Shown piece after piece: positions 7,877-15,791 of a stretch of 39,392 nt of DNA. The stretch is from an uncultured Lachnospiraceae bacterium (GTDB lineage Bacteria; Bacillota; Clostridia; Lachnospirales; Lachnospiraceae): positions 1 to 39,392 of the forward strand of contig CAMWUL010000029.1 in the NCBI GenBank assembly GCA_947177445.1. Direction: 5' to 3'. A model generated the notes under the pieces. It ran no database searches. It was not told the DNA's origin and saw only the letters and a list, made by a program, of their open reading frames with translations. The translations under genes and the position numbers were made by a program. Each line of letters opens with the position of its first letter. Within the stretch, counting starts at the first letter, position 1.

Positions 7877-8866
7877 ATGGTATCCATAAAAGAAGTTGCA
7901 AAGCATGCGGGGGTGGCGATCTCCACCGTGTCCAAGGTTCTGAAGGGCTATCCCAATATCAGCCAGGAGACAAGGGAAAAAGTGAACACGGCCATAAGGG
8001 AATTAAATTATATCCCCAATTCCATCGCCTCTGCGCTTTCCTCCAAGCAATTTACACGGATCGCATTGCTTTTGGACCCCAAGCGCCAGACGCAGGCCAT
8101 CGACCAGGTGTTTATGCAGTATCTGCTGGGGGGCCTGGATAAGGCCAAGGAGCTGAAGGTGGAAGCAGTGACCATTTTTACCTCCATGATCGCAGGCATG
8201 ACGGAGGAGGAAATTACCAGATATTTTCTCTCTCAGAGCATTTCCGGTGTGGTCATTTACGGCATGTCCAGGGAGGACCGGATTCTGCTCAGGCTCATTG
8301 ACAGCCGGAGATTTGCCTGTGTGGTGGTAGACGCACCAATTGTCAATGAGAGGACCACTGCTATCGGCGTGGATCACGAGCAGGCGCAGTATGATGTGGC
8401 CAAAAAGACGGTGACGGATGATTCCTGCAAAAGTGTGCTGTACATAGCCGGGAGGAAGGACGGATATGTGACGGCGCAGCGGCTGAGGGGCATCCAGCGG
8501 CTGGCGGAGGAGCTGGGGCTGGCATTGCTGGTTCGGCAGGGGGATTTCAGCGAACGGAAGGCCAGGGAGATTACCATGCGGTATGCCGCCAACAGGGAGT
8601 GCGTGGTATGTGCCTCCGATCTGATGGCCATCGGAGCCATGAACGCGCTGATCGATATGGACATTTTCCGGCCCGTCTGCGGCTTTGACGGCATCACCCT
8701 CATGGGGTATGTGGGAAAGCAGATGAATACGGTGTTTCAGGACTTTTACAGTATTTCCAGCAGAGCTCTGGAGGAGGTGAAGCTCCTGCTGGACGGGGGC
8801 GTGGGACACCAGGTGATTATGCCTCATAATATAGTAAAATTATACTATAAAGACATTATTTGTTAA
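7877..8866 (+). CDS. LacI/GalR-family transcriptional regulator
   Basis: A 329-residue repressor-type regulator. The N-terminal helix-turn-helix and hinge are typical (VSIKEVAKHAGVAISTVSKV, then a hinge helix near IPNSIASALSS at about 50-60). They are followed by a periplasmic-binding-protein-like effector domain, ending at IVKLYYKDIIC. It lies directly before glgP and malQ. A LacI-type palindrome (8900-8913) is built into the glgP promoter, so regulation of alpha-glucan breakdown is the likely job. The effector, a maltodextrin or phosphorylated sugar, is inference. There is no strong Shine-Dalgarno, only GGAAAGG at 7862-7868, hinting at low expression. Confidence 0.88.
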   Translation: MVSIKEVAKHAGVAISTVSKVLKGYPNISQETREKVNTAIRELNYIPNSIASALSSKQFTRIALLLDPKRQTQAIDQVFMQYLLGGLDKAKELKVEAVTIFTSMIAGMTEEEITRYFLSQSISGVVIYGMSREDRILLRLIDSRRFACVVVDAPIVNERTTAIGVDHEQAQYDVAKKTVTDDSCKSVLYIAGRKDGYVTAQRLRGIQRLAEELGLALLVRQGDFSERKAREITMRYAANRECVVCASDLMAIGAMNALIDMDIFRPVCGFDGITLMGYVGKQMNTVFQDFYSISSRALEEVKLLLDGGVGHQVIMPHNIVKLYYKDIIC

Positions 8867-8895
8867 GTGATATTGCACAAACTTTCATTTTGGGG

Positions 8896-8924
8896 TTGCG
8901 GAAAACGTTTTCCTGTGATATTCT
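8896..8924 (+). promoter_or_regulatory. glgP promoter
   Basis: TTGCGG (8896-8901), a 17-nt spacer, and TATTCT (8919-8924) with a TGA extended -10 triplet in front (8916-8918). The operator palindrome at 8900-8913 sits between the two boxes, so bound repressor would block RNA polymerase. Confidence 0.55.
8900..8913. promoter_or_regulatory. LacI-type operator
   Basis: GGAAAACGTTTTCC is a perfect 14-bp palindrome with a central CG, the classic form of LacI/GalR-family sites. A related imperfect site, GGAAAGCGCTTGG, follows at 8945-8957. The neighbouring regulator at 7877 is the obvious candidate; a CcpA-type protein is an alternative. Confidence 0.6.
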
Positions 8925-8936
8925 ACGAATCACAGG
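8912..8936. promoter_or_regulatory. Second inverted repeat over the glgP -10 and start
   Basis: CCTGTGAT and ATCACAGG form a perfect 8-bp inverted repeat with a 9-nt centre, covering the -10 box and the expected transcription start. It resembles a TGTGA-N-TCACA activator or repressor site, but its binding protein is unknown. Confidence 0.35.
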
Positions 8937-9044
8937 GAATTCCTGGAAAGCGCTTGGAAGCTTTTTGGAAAATTCTTGGAATCTTTTTTGAATATGAAAG
9001 AGGCATTATTTGGGAATACTGAAAACAATGGGAGGTATATAATC

Positions 9045-11309
9045 ATGCTGGAACAAAGATTGAACGAATTGACTCAGGAGGCCTATGGAAAAACCATAGA
9101 GGAATGCACGGACGCACAGCTGTATGAGCGCATATTGCAGCTGACAAAGGAGCGGATGGAGGAAAAGCCCGCTATCGACGGGAAAAAGAAGGTATACTAT
9201 ATTTCCATGGAGTTTCTGATCGGGAAGCTTTTGTCAAACAATCTGATCAACCTGGGAATTTATGAGGAGCTGGCGGATGTATTGAAGAAGCACGGAAAGA
9301 ATCTGGCCGCCGTGGAGGAGGCGGAGCCGGAGCCCTCTCTGGGCAACGGCGGTCTGGGCCGTCTGGCTGCCTGTTTTCTGGATTCCATTGCCACGCTGGG
9401 GCTGCCCGGAGATGGCATTGGCCTGAACTATCATTATGGTCTGTTTAAGCAGGTGTTCAGAGACCGTCTGCAGAGGGCGGAAAAGAACGACTGGATCCAG
9501 GAAAATTCCTGGCTGAAGGACACGGGTCTTCGATTTGAGGTTTCTTTTGGGGACAGGAAGGTACAGTCCGTGCTCTATGATATTGACGTGATTGGATATG
9601 ACAACGGACGCAACAAGCTTCATCTCTTTGACGTGGCTTCCGTGGACGAGAGTCTGGTGAAAGAGGGAATCAGCTTTGATAAAACGGCGGTGGAAAAGAA
9701 TCTGACCCTGTTTTTGTATCCGGACGATTCCGATGAGGCAGGTAATCTTCTGCGCATTTATCAGGAGTATTTCATGGTGAGCAGCGGAGCCCAGCTGATC
9801 ATTCGTCAGCTGAAGGAAAAGGGCTGTGATCTGTATCATATGGATGAGTATGCGGCGATTCAGATCAACGATACCCATCCCACCATGGTGATTCCGGAGC
9901 TGATTCGGATCCTTACCTGGGAAGAGGGCTTTACCATGGAGGATGCGGTGAACGTGGTCAGCAGGACCTGTGCGTACACCAATCACACCATACTGGCAGA
10001 GGCTCTGGAGAAATGGCCGCTGGAGTATATCCAGCGCGTGGTGCCTCAGCTGGTGCCCATTATCAAGGAGCTCAGCGCCCGGGTGGCAAAAAAGTATGAG
10101 GATCCCAGAGTACAGATTATCGACGGGGATAAGCGGGTACACATGGCCCATATTGATATACACTATGGGTACAGCGTCAACGGTGTGGCCGCCATTCACA
10201 CAGATATTCTGAAGGATACGGAGCTGAACTGCTTTTACCGGATTTATCCGGAAAAATTCAATAACAAGACCAACGGAATCACCTTTAGACGGTGGCTTCT
10301 GTCCTGCAACAGGGAGCTGGCAGCCCTTATCACCGACACCATAGGGGACGGCTTCAAAAAAGATGCGGCTTTGCTGGAGAAGCTTTTGGAAAGGAAGGAC
10401 GATGCAGGGGTGCTGGAGGCGCTTGCGCAGATCAAGCACCGCAAAAAGGAGGAGCTGGCGGCATATATTCTGGAAAAGGAAGGTGTGCAGCTGGATACGG
10501 ACGGCATCTTTGACATCCAGGTGAAGCGTCTTCATGAGTACAAGCGCCAGCAGATGAATGCCCTGTATATTATCCACAAATATCTGGAGATCCGGGAGGG
10601 CAAAAAGCCGGCCAGACCCATGGCCTTTATCTTTGGGGCAAAGGCGGCGCCTGCCTATGTCATAGCCCAGGATATTATCCATCTGCTTCTGGTGTTGTCG
10701 CAGATCATAAACAATGACCCCAGGGTGAGTCCTTATATGAAGGTGGTTATGGTGGAAAACTACAATGTGAGCTATGCGGAGAAGCTGATTCCCGCCTGCG
10801 ATGTGTCTGAGCAGATTTCCCTGGCCTCCAAGGAGGCTTCCGGCACCGGCAACATGAAGTTTATGCTGAACGGCGCGGTGACTCTGGGAACCAGCGACGG
10901 CGCCAATGTGGAGATCCACGAGCTGGTGGGAGACGATAATATTTATATTTTCGGAGAAAACAGTGACCAGGTCATCCGCCATTATGCGGACAGAGACTAT
11001 GTGCCGGGAGATTATTATCGGAAGAGCCCCGTGATTCAGGAAGCGGTGGACTTTATCGTCAGCGAGGAGGCTCTGGCTGTGGGACACCGGGAAAACCTGG
11101 AGCGTCTTCACAGGGAGCTGCTGAATAAGGACTGGTTCATGACGCTGCTGGATCTGGAGGATTATATTGCTGTAAAGGACAGAGCGTTCGCGGATTACGA
11201 GGACAGAGAGAAATGGAAGAGAATGATGCTGGTGAATATTGCCAAGGCCGGTTTCTTCTCCTCTGACAGAACCATAGCGGAATACAACAGGGATATCTGG
11301 AAGCTTTAA
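9045..11309 (+). CDS. glgP: Glycogen/maltodextrin phosphorylase
   Basis: A 754-residue GT35 phosphorylase that releases glucose-1-phosphate from alpha-1,4-glucans using phosphate and pyridoxal phosphate. The PLP lysine is K605 in [20 protein letters not shown]. Other family segments are [19 protein letters not shown] and the KRLHEYKRQ motif. ATG 9045 is chosen because GGGAGG (9030-9035) lies 9 nt upstream. In-frame starts further upstream (ATG 8994, TTG 8976) lack a binding site. It follows the LacI regulator and precedes malQ, the usual pairing for degrading internal glycogen or imported maltodextrin. The promoter has a palindromic operator. Confidence 0.95.
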   Translation: MLEQRLNELTQEAYGKTIEECTDAQLYERILQLTKERMEEKPAIDGKKKVYYISMEFLIGKLLSNNLINLGIYEELADVLKKHGKNLAAVEEAEPEPSLGNGGLGRLAACFLDSIATLGLPGDGIGLNYHYGLFKQVFRDRLQRAEKNDWIQENSWLKDTGLRFEVSFGDRKVQSVLYDIDVIGYDNGRNKLHLFDVASVDESLVKEGISFDKTAVEKNLTLFLYPDDSDEAGNLLRIYQEYFMVSSGAQLIIRQLKEKGCDLYHMDEYAAIQINDTHPTMVIPELIRILTWEEGFTMEDAVNVVSRTCAYTNHTILAEALEKWPLEYIQRVVPQLVPIIKELSARVAKKYEDPRVQIIDGDKRVHMAHIDIHYGYSVNGVAAIHTDILKDTELNCFYRIYPEKFNNKTNGITFRRWLLSCNRELAALITDTIGDGFKKDAALLEKLLERKDDAGVLEALAQIKHRKKEELAAYILEKEGVQLDTDGIFDIQVKRLHEYKRQQMNALYIIHKYLEIREGKKPARPMAFIFGAKAAPAYVIAQDIIHLLLVLSQIINNDPRVSPYMKVVMVENYNVSYAEKLIPACDVSEQISLASKEASGTGNMKFMLNGAVTLGTSDGANVEIHELVGDDNIYIFGENSDQVIRHYADRDYVPGDYYRKSPVIQEAVDFIVSEEALAVGHRENLERLHRELLNKDWFMTLLDLEDYIAVKDRAFADYEDREKWKRMMLVNIAKAGFFSSDRTIAEYNRDIWKL

Positions 11310-11438
11310 TATACCATAATGATGCGAAAATGCCGGCAGAAATTGGATTGCATTCAAATTGCGAATATGTTACAGTAAATTTAAGATTAGAAGTGTTTTG
11401 CGGTGTCAGGCAAAAATAAGGGGAACTTTGAAAGCAGT

Positions 11439-11455
11439 GCCCGCTGGAGGCGGGC
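11439..11455 (+). other. Hairpin before the malQ ribosome binding site
   Basis: GCCCGC and GCGGGC pair around a 5-nt loop, a few bases before the malQ GGGAGG (11460-11465). It has no U-tract. It might stabilise the malQ portion of the message or hold the binding site. Confidence 0.3.
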
Positions 11456-11473
11456 AGAGAGGGAGGCATAGCT

Positions 11474-12997
11474 ATGAGAGCGAGCGGTATTTTATTGCCG
11501 GTGGCCAGTCTGCCGTCGGCCTACGGGATCGGGTGCTTTTCCAGGGAAGCCTATGAGTTTGTAGACAGACTGGTGGAGGCAGGACAGTCCTATTGGCAGA
11601 TCCTGCCCCTGGGCCCCACCAGCTATGGGGATTCGCCCTATCAGTCCTTTTCCACCTATGCGGGGAATCCATATTTTATCGATCCGGAGGATCTGATCGA
11701 GAGGGGATGGATCACCAGGGAGAAATGCGACAGCTACGATTTCGGGGATGACCCGGAGTATGTGGATTACGGGAAAATTTATAACAGCCGTTTTCTGCTG
11801 CTGCGGGAGGCCTGGGAGAACAGCAATATAAACAAGGATCCGGGATTTCAGAAGTTTGTCCGGGACAACAGCTACTGGCTGGATGATTACGCGCTCTATA
11901 TGGCGGTGAAGGTTTCCTTTGATAATGTGTGCTGGGTGGAGTGGGACGAGGATATCAAAACCCGTCAGCCGGCGGCGCTGGAAAAGTACCGCCGTAAATT
12001 TGCCGGGGAGATAGAATTTTATCAGTTCCAGCAGTATATGTTCCGCCTGCATTGGGAGAAGCTGAAGGCCTATGCCAACGAGAACGGGATAAAGATCATT
12101 GGAGATATTCCCATCTATGTGGCCTTTGACAGCTCCGACGCCTGGGCCGGTCCCGAGCTGTTCCAGTTTGATAAGGAGTGCAACCCTGTTGCGGTGGCAG
12201 GCTGTCCGCCGGATGCCTTTGCGGCTACGGGACAGCTTTGGGGAAATCCTCTCTACGACTGGAAGTATCATAAAAAGACGGAATATCGGTGGTGGATGAA
12301 GCGGCTTAAGGCCTGCTATGAGCTGTATGATGTGGTGAGGATCGATCATTTTCGGGCTTTTGACGCCTACTATTCTATTCCCGCAGATGCCAAAACCGCG
12401 GAAATCGGCGAATGGAAGCCGGGACCGGGCTACGGCTTTTTTGAGACCATGAAAAAGACGCTGGGAGAGCGGGCGGTGATTGCAGAGGATCTTGGATTCC
12501 TGACGCCCTCTGTGCTGGAGCTGGTGAAGAAAACCGGATATCCAGGAATGAAGGTACTGCAGTTTGCGTTTGATTCCAGAGAGGACAGCGACTATCTGCC
12601 GCACAATTATGATCATAATTGCGTGGTTTATACCGGAACCCATGACAATGACACCACAATAGGCTGGTATTATAAGCTGAAGGAGGAAGACCGGGAGTTT
12701 TGTGATGAGTACATGAATCTGGCAAGATGCACGGCTGATGAGCTTCACTGGGAGTTTATCCGGGCGGCTCTTTCCAGTGTTGCGGATCTGGCGGTGATTC
12801 CCATCCAGGACTATCTGGCGCTGGGGTCGGAGGGGCGCATCAATACGCCGTCCACCTTGGGAGACAACTGGGAGTGGCGGATGAGAAAGGACGCTTTCAC
12901 CAAGGAGCTGGCGGAGGAAATCCGGGCTATGACCGGGCTCTACGGCAGGCTTCCGCTGAAAGAGGAAAAGGCAGAGGCGGTTCCTTCTGCGGTATAG
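11474..12997 (+). CDS. malQ: 4-alpha-glucanotransferase (amylomaltase)
   Basis: A 507-residue GH77 enzyme that transfers alpha-1,4-glucan segments between maltodextrins, releasing glucose and making longer chains that phosphorylase can use. Catalytic residues are visible: nucleophile D291 in RIDHFRAFD, acid/base E338 in AEDLGFL, and D391 in THDNDTT. The start follows GGGAGG at 11460-11465. The length is standard for the short bacterial form. A 164-bp gap separates it from glgP; no strong promoter was found there, so it is probably co-transcribed. A strong terminator follows at 13036-13075. Confidence 0.95.
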   Translation: MRASGILLPVASLPSAYGIGCFSREAYEFVDRLVEAGQSYWQILPLGPTSYGDSPYQSFSTYAGNPYFIDPEDLIERGWITREKCDSYDFGDDPEYVDYGKIYNSRFLLLREAWENSNINKDPGFQKFVRDNSYWLDDYALYMAVKVSFDNVCWVEWDEDIKTRQPAALEKYRRKFAGEIEFYQFQQYMFRLHWEKLKAYANENGIKIIGDIPIYVAFDSSDAWAGPELFQFDKECNPVAVAGCPPDAFAATGQLWGNPLYDWKYHKKTEYRWWMKRLKACYELYDVVRIDHFRAFDAYYSIPADAKTAEIGEWKPGPGYGFFETMKKTLGERAVIAEDLGFLTPSVLELVKKTGYPGMKVLQFAFDSREDSDYLPHNYDHNCVVYTGTHDNDTTIGWYYKLKEEDREFCDEYMNLARCTADELHWEFIRAALSSVADLAVIPIQDYLALGSEGRINTPSTLGDNWEWRMRKDAFTKELAEEIRAMTGLYGRLPLKEEKAEAVPSAV

Positions 12998-13035
12998 TAA
13001 AGACGCGGAATGAATTTCCGTTTGTAGATAATATG

Positions 13036-13079
13036 CAAAACAATCCCCTTGCTTATGCGCAGGGGGATTGTTTTGTTAG
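13036..13079 (+). terminator. Terminator after malQ
   Basis: A perfect 13-bp inverted repeat (CAAAACAATCCCC / GGGGATTGTTTTG) with a 14-nt loop, the distal arm ending in a T-rich stretch. It separates malQ from the MATE gene. Confidence 0.75.
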
Positions 13080-13112
13080 AAAAGAACATTCATTTACAGC
13101 AAGAAAATACAT

Positions 13113-13142
13113 AGACAAAAGGGAAAGGGATAGTGTAGAATA
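13113..13142 (+). promoter_or_regulatory. Probable MATE gene promoter
   Basis: TAGACA (13113-13118), 18 nt, then TAGAAT (13137-13142), between the malQ terminator and the MATE start. Matches are moderate. Confidence 0.4.
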
Positions 13143-13183
13143 AGTGGCACTGACATGCCCGGGCGGGAAGATTGGAGCTGTTT

Positions 13184-14569
13184 ATGAATATAAGGAAAAA
13201 ATGGTTTGGAGATAAGGCTTTTTATGGTATGGTGCTGGCGGTGGCAGTGCCTATTATGATCCAGAATGGAATCACGAATTTTGTGAGCCTTCTGGATAAT
13301 ATTATGGTGGGGCGGATCGGTACGGAGCAGATGTCAGGCATCGCCATTGTGAATCAGCTGCTTTTGGTGTTTAATCTGGCAGTTTTCGGCGCCATTTCCG
13401 GGGTGGGGATCTTTGGCGCGCAGTTTTTTGGCTGTAAAAATAACAGGGGCCTGCAGCATACCCTGCGGTTTAAGCTCTATATCTGCGCCGGTATTGTGCT
13501 GTTGGGGATTTTGGTGTTGATATTCAAGGGAGACAGTCTGATTCTGCTTTATCTCCACGGTGAGGGAAATGATCAGGCCCTGCAGATGACTCTGGAGTAT
13601 GGGAGACAGTATTTGTGGGTGATGCTGACAGGGCTTCTGCCTTTTGCAGTGGAGGAAACCTATGCCAGCACTCTGCGAGAATGCGGGGAGACCAAGCTGC
13701 CAATGATTGCGGGAGTGGCGGCCGTGCTGGTAAATCTGGTTTTGAATTATCTTCTGATTTTCGGTAAATTTGGGTTTCCCGAGCTGGGAGTGGTGGGCGC
13801 CGCCGTGGCTACGGTGGTATCCCGGTATGTGCAGGCGGTGATCGTCATCGTCTGGACCCATACCCATGCGGAGAAGATGCCCTTTATCGTGGGAGCTTAC
13901 AGGGAGCTTAAGATTCCCGGGCAGCTGGCAGGAAATATTGTGAAGCGGGGCACGCCTTTGATGATTAACGAGATTCTCTGGGCGGCGGGAATGGCCATGA
14001 TGAATCAGTGCTATTCCATGAGAGGTCTGGACGCGGTGGCGGCCCTGAACATCTCCACCACCATTTCCAACCTATTTAATATTGTGTTTATGGCCATGGG
14101 AAGTGCCATTTCCATTATCGTGGGGCAGCTTTTGGGCGCCGGGAAAATGCAGGAGGCCAGGGACACGGACGTGAAGCTCATCGTTTTTGCGGTGCTGTCC
14201 TGTCTGGGGCTGGGAGGCCTGATGATTTTGGTGTCGCCCCTGTTCCCCCAGCTGTACAATACATCCGCTGAAGTAAAGCATCTGGCGTCGGTGCTGCTTC
14301 GGATGGCGGCGGCCTGTATGCCCATGTGGGCATTTATGCACACCACGTATTTTACGCTCAGATCGGGAGGAAAGACCATCGTTACCTTCCTGTTCGACAG
14401 TGTGTTCTTATGGTGCGTCAGCATTCCGGTTGCTTTTATGCTCAGCAGGTACACGGGCCTGACGATAGCGCCCCTGTACCTGTGCTGTCAGCTGCTGGAT
14501 TTGATAAAGTGCGTCATCGGATTTATTTTGGTAAAGAAGGGCGTCTGGCTGCAAAATATTGTGGCATAG
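13184..14569 (+). CDS. MATE-family efflux transporter
   Basis: A 461-residue integral membrane protein with about twelve hydrophobic segments in two halves, typical of the NorM/DinF multidrug and toxic compound extrusion family. The N-terminal segment PIMIQNGITNFVSLLDNIMV is characteristic; the second half begins near RGTPLMINEILWAAGMAMM. Such proteins export drugs or metabolites in exchange for Na+ or H+; the substrate here is unknown. ATG 13184 is preferred since GGAG (13174-13177) precedes it; an upstream in-frame TTG at 13172 is less likely. The gene converges with the dehydrogenase, leaving one base between stops and no separate terminator. Confidence 0.9.
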   Translation: MNIRKKWFGDKAFYGMVLAVAVPIMIQNGITNFVSLLDNIMVGRIGTEQMSGIAIVNQLLLVFNLAVFGAISGVGIFGAQFFGCKNNRGLQHTLRFKLYICAGIVLLGILVLIFKGDSLILLYLHGEGNDQALQMTLEYGRQYLWVMLTGLLPFAVEETYASTLRECGETKLPMIAGVAAVLVNLVLNYLLIFGKFGFPELGVVGAAVATVVSRYVQAVIVIVWTHTHAEKMPFIVGAYRELKIPGQLAGNIVKRGTPLMINEILWAAGMAMMNQCYSMRGLDAVAALNISTTISNLFNIVFMAMGSAISIIVGQLLGAGKMQEARDTDVKLIVFAVLSCLGLGGLMILVSPLFPQLYNTSAEVKHLASVLLRMAAACMPMWAFMHTTYFTLRSGGKTIVTFLFDSVFLWCVSIPVAFMLSRYTGLTIAPLYLCCQLLDLIKCVIGFILVKKGVWLQNIVA

Positions 14570-14570
14570 G

Positions 14571-15563
14571 TTATTGCTTTACATCATTGCGGCTTGACTT
14601 TCCTTCCGTCCAGTCCATGGCGTTCTGCAGGGTAGTGACGGCGATGGCCTCCAGGGCCTCTCTGGTGAAGAAGCCCTGATGGGAGGTGATCATCACATTG
14701 GGGAAGGACAGAAGCCTGGCGGTGGTGGAGTGTTCCAGGATCTCATCGGAGCGGTCCTCGAATACATTGTCGGTTTCTTCCTCGTACACATCCAGACCCA
14801 CCCCGGCAAATTTGTGCATCCGTATGCCCTCAATGAGATCGTCGGTTTTCACCAGGGCCCCCCGGGAGGTGTTGACCAGAACCACGCCGTCCTTCATCTG
14901 GCGGATGGTGTCCAGATTGATCATGTGATAGGTAGAATCCATCAAAGGGCAGTGGAGGGAAATGACGTCGCTGTCCGCCAGGAGCTTTTCCAGGGGAACA
15001 TATTCTACAAAATCCTTCAGGGAAGGATTTTCGTACACATCATAGGCGATAACCTTCATTCCGAAGCCCCGGCAGATGCGGCACATGGCGGCGCCGATCT
15101 GGCCGGTTCCCACGATGCCCGCGGTTTTCTGATAGAAGTTGAAGCCCATGAGCCCGCTTAAGCTGAAATCATTTTCCCGGACCTTGTTGTAGGCCTTATA
15201 CAGGCGCCGGTTGCTGGCCAGAGCCAGGGCCATGGCGTGTTCTGCCACCGCCTCCGGGGAATAGCCGGGCACGCGCATGACGCGGATTCCGTATTTGGCG
15301 GCTGACTCCAGATCCACGTTATTAAAGCCGGCGCAGCGCATGAGCAGCAGCCGGATATTTTTTTGATGAAGAATTTCTACAGTCTGTGTGCCCACATCTG
15401 AGCTGACAAAGGCGCACACCGCGTCAAAGCCTTCCGCCAGAGCGGCGGTTCTGGGATCCAGGTCGGACTTGGTATACTCTATGGTTACCTGGGGATAATT
15501 TTTCAGGACCTGCTGAAAGGAGTCCCGGTCATAGCTTTTGGTATCGTAAAATAATATTTTCAT
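14571..15563 (-). CDS. ldhA: D-lactate dehydrogenase family (2-hydroxyacid dehydrogenase)
   Basis: A 330-residue NAD-dependent D-2-hydroxyacid dehydrogenase, most like fermentative D-lactate dehydrogenase, which reduces pyruvate to D-lactate. The Rossmann glycines are GTGQIG (152-157). The catalytic triad fits R234 (NTSRGAL), E263 (LDVYEEE) and H295 (SHQGFFT). The start has AAAGGAG upstream on the minus strand. It stands alone, between the MATE gene and a palindromic repeat. Related 2-hydroxyacid dehydrogenases cannot be excluded, but length and motifs favour D-lactate. No Rex-type site was recognised upstream. Confidence 0.85.
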   Translation of the reverse strand: MKILFYDTKSYDRDSFQQVLKNYPQVTIEYTKSDLDPRTAALAEGFDAVCAFVSSDVGTQTVEILHQKNIRLLLMRCAGFNNVDLESAAKYGIRVMRVPGYSPEAVAEHAMALALASNRRLYKAYNKVRENDFSLSGLMGFNFYQKTAGIVGTGQIGAAMCRICRGFGMKVIAYDVYENPSLKDFVEYVPLEKLLADSDVISLHCPLMDSTYHMINLDTIRQMKDGVVLVNTSRGALVKTDDLIEGIRMHKFAGVGLDVYEEETDNVFEDRSDEILEHSTTARLLSFPNVMITSHQGFFTREALEAIAVTTLQNAMDWTEGKSSRNDVKQ

Positions 15564-15634
15564 GTTTACACTCCTTTACCCGCATAAATAGGGGATTGTG
15601 TTGAATAGTATTTCTGATTTGCTTGCAGTTTATT

Positions 15635-15759
15635 CCCGCGAGCAATGAGGAAAATAACCATGCTTGCATGGGTATTTGACGAATGCCGCGAGGGTCAATA
15701 CCCCGCCCCTTGGGGCGTTTCAATTTCCATGCACCGCTGCTTGCGGCGGGGTGATTGAC
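15635..15759. repeat. Composite palindromic repeat
   Basis: Two adjacent foldback structures. The first has 12-nt arms, AAATAACCATGC (15652-15663) and GCATGGGTATTT (15666-15677), with one mismatch, inside flanks CCCGCGAG... and ...CGCGAGGG. The second (15694-15759) has ends GTCAATACCCCGCC and GGCGGGGTGATTGAC, nearly perfect inverted repeats. It lies between the 3' end of the glycosidase-like gene and the 5' side of ldhA, where a terminator for the former is expected. It looks like a REP- or MITE-type intergenic element. Confidence 0.6.
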
Positions 15760-15791
15760 TCAGTTTTGTTTTCGTCTTACAGGCTCTTGCC

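Noticed and set aside
9234..11357. A 707-codon open frame on the minus strand
   Set aside because: It lies wholly opposite glgP, whose catalytic motifs are intact; it has no family features and is a composition-driven shadow. The same holds for the long antisense frames in sbcC (5473-6777), glmS (33115-34530), malQ (11492-12748) and clpX (36858-38342).
15694..15759. CRISPR-like repeat
   Set aside because: Only one pair of inverted ends with no regularly spaced direct repeats; it is a palindromic intergenic element.
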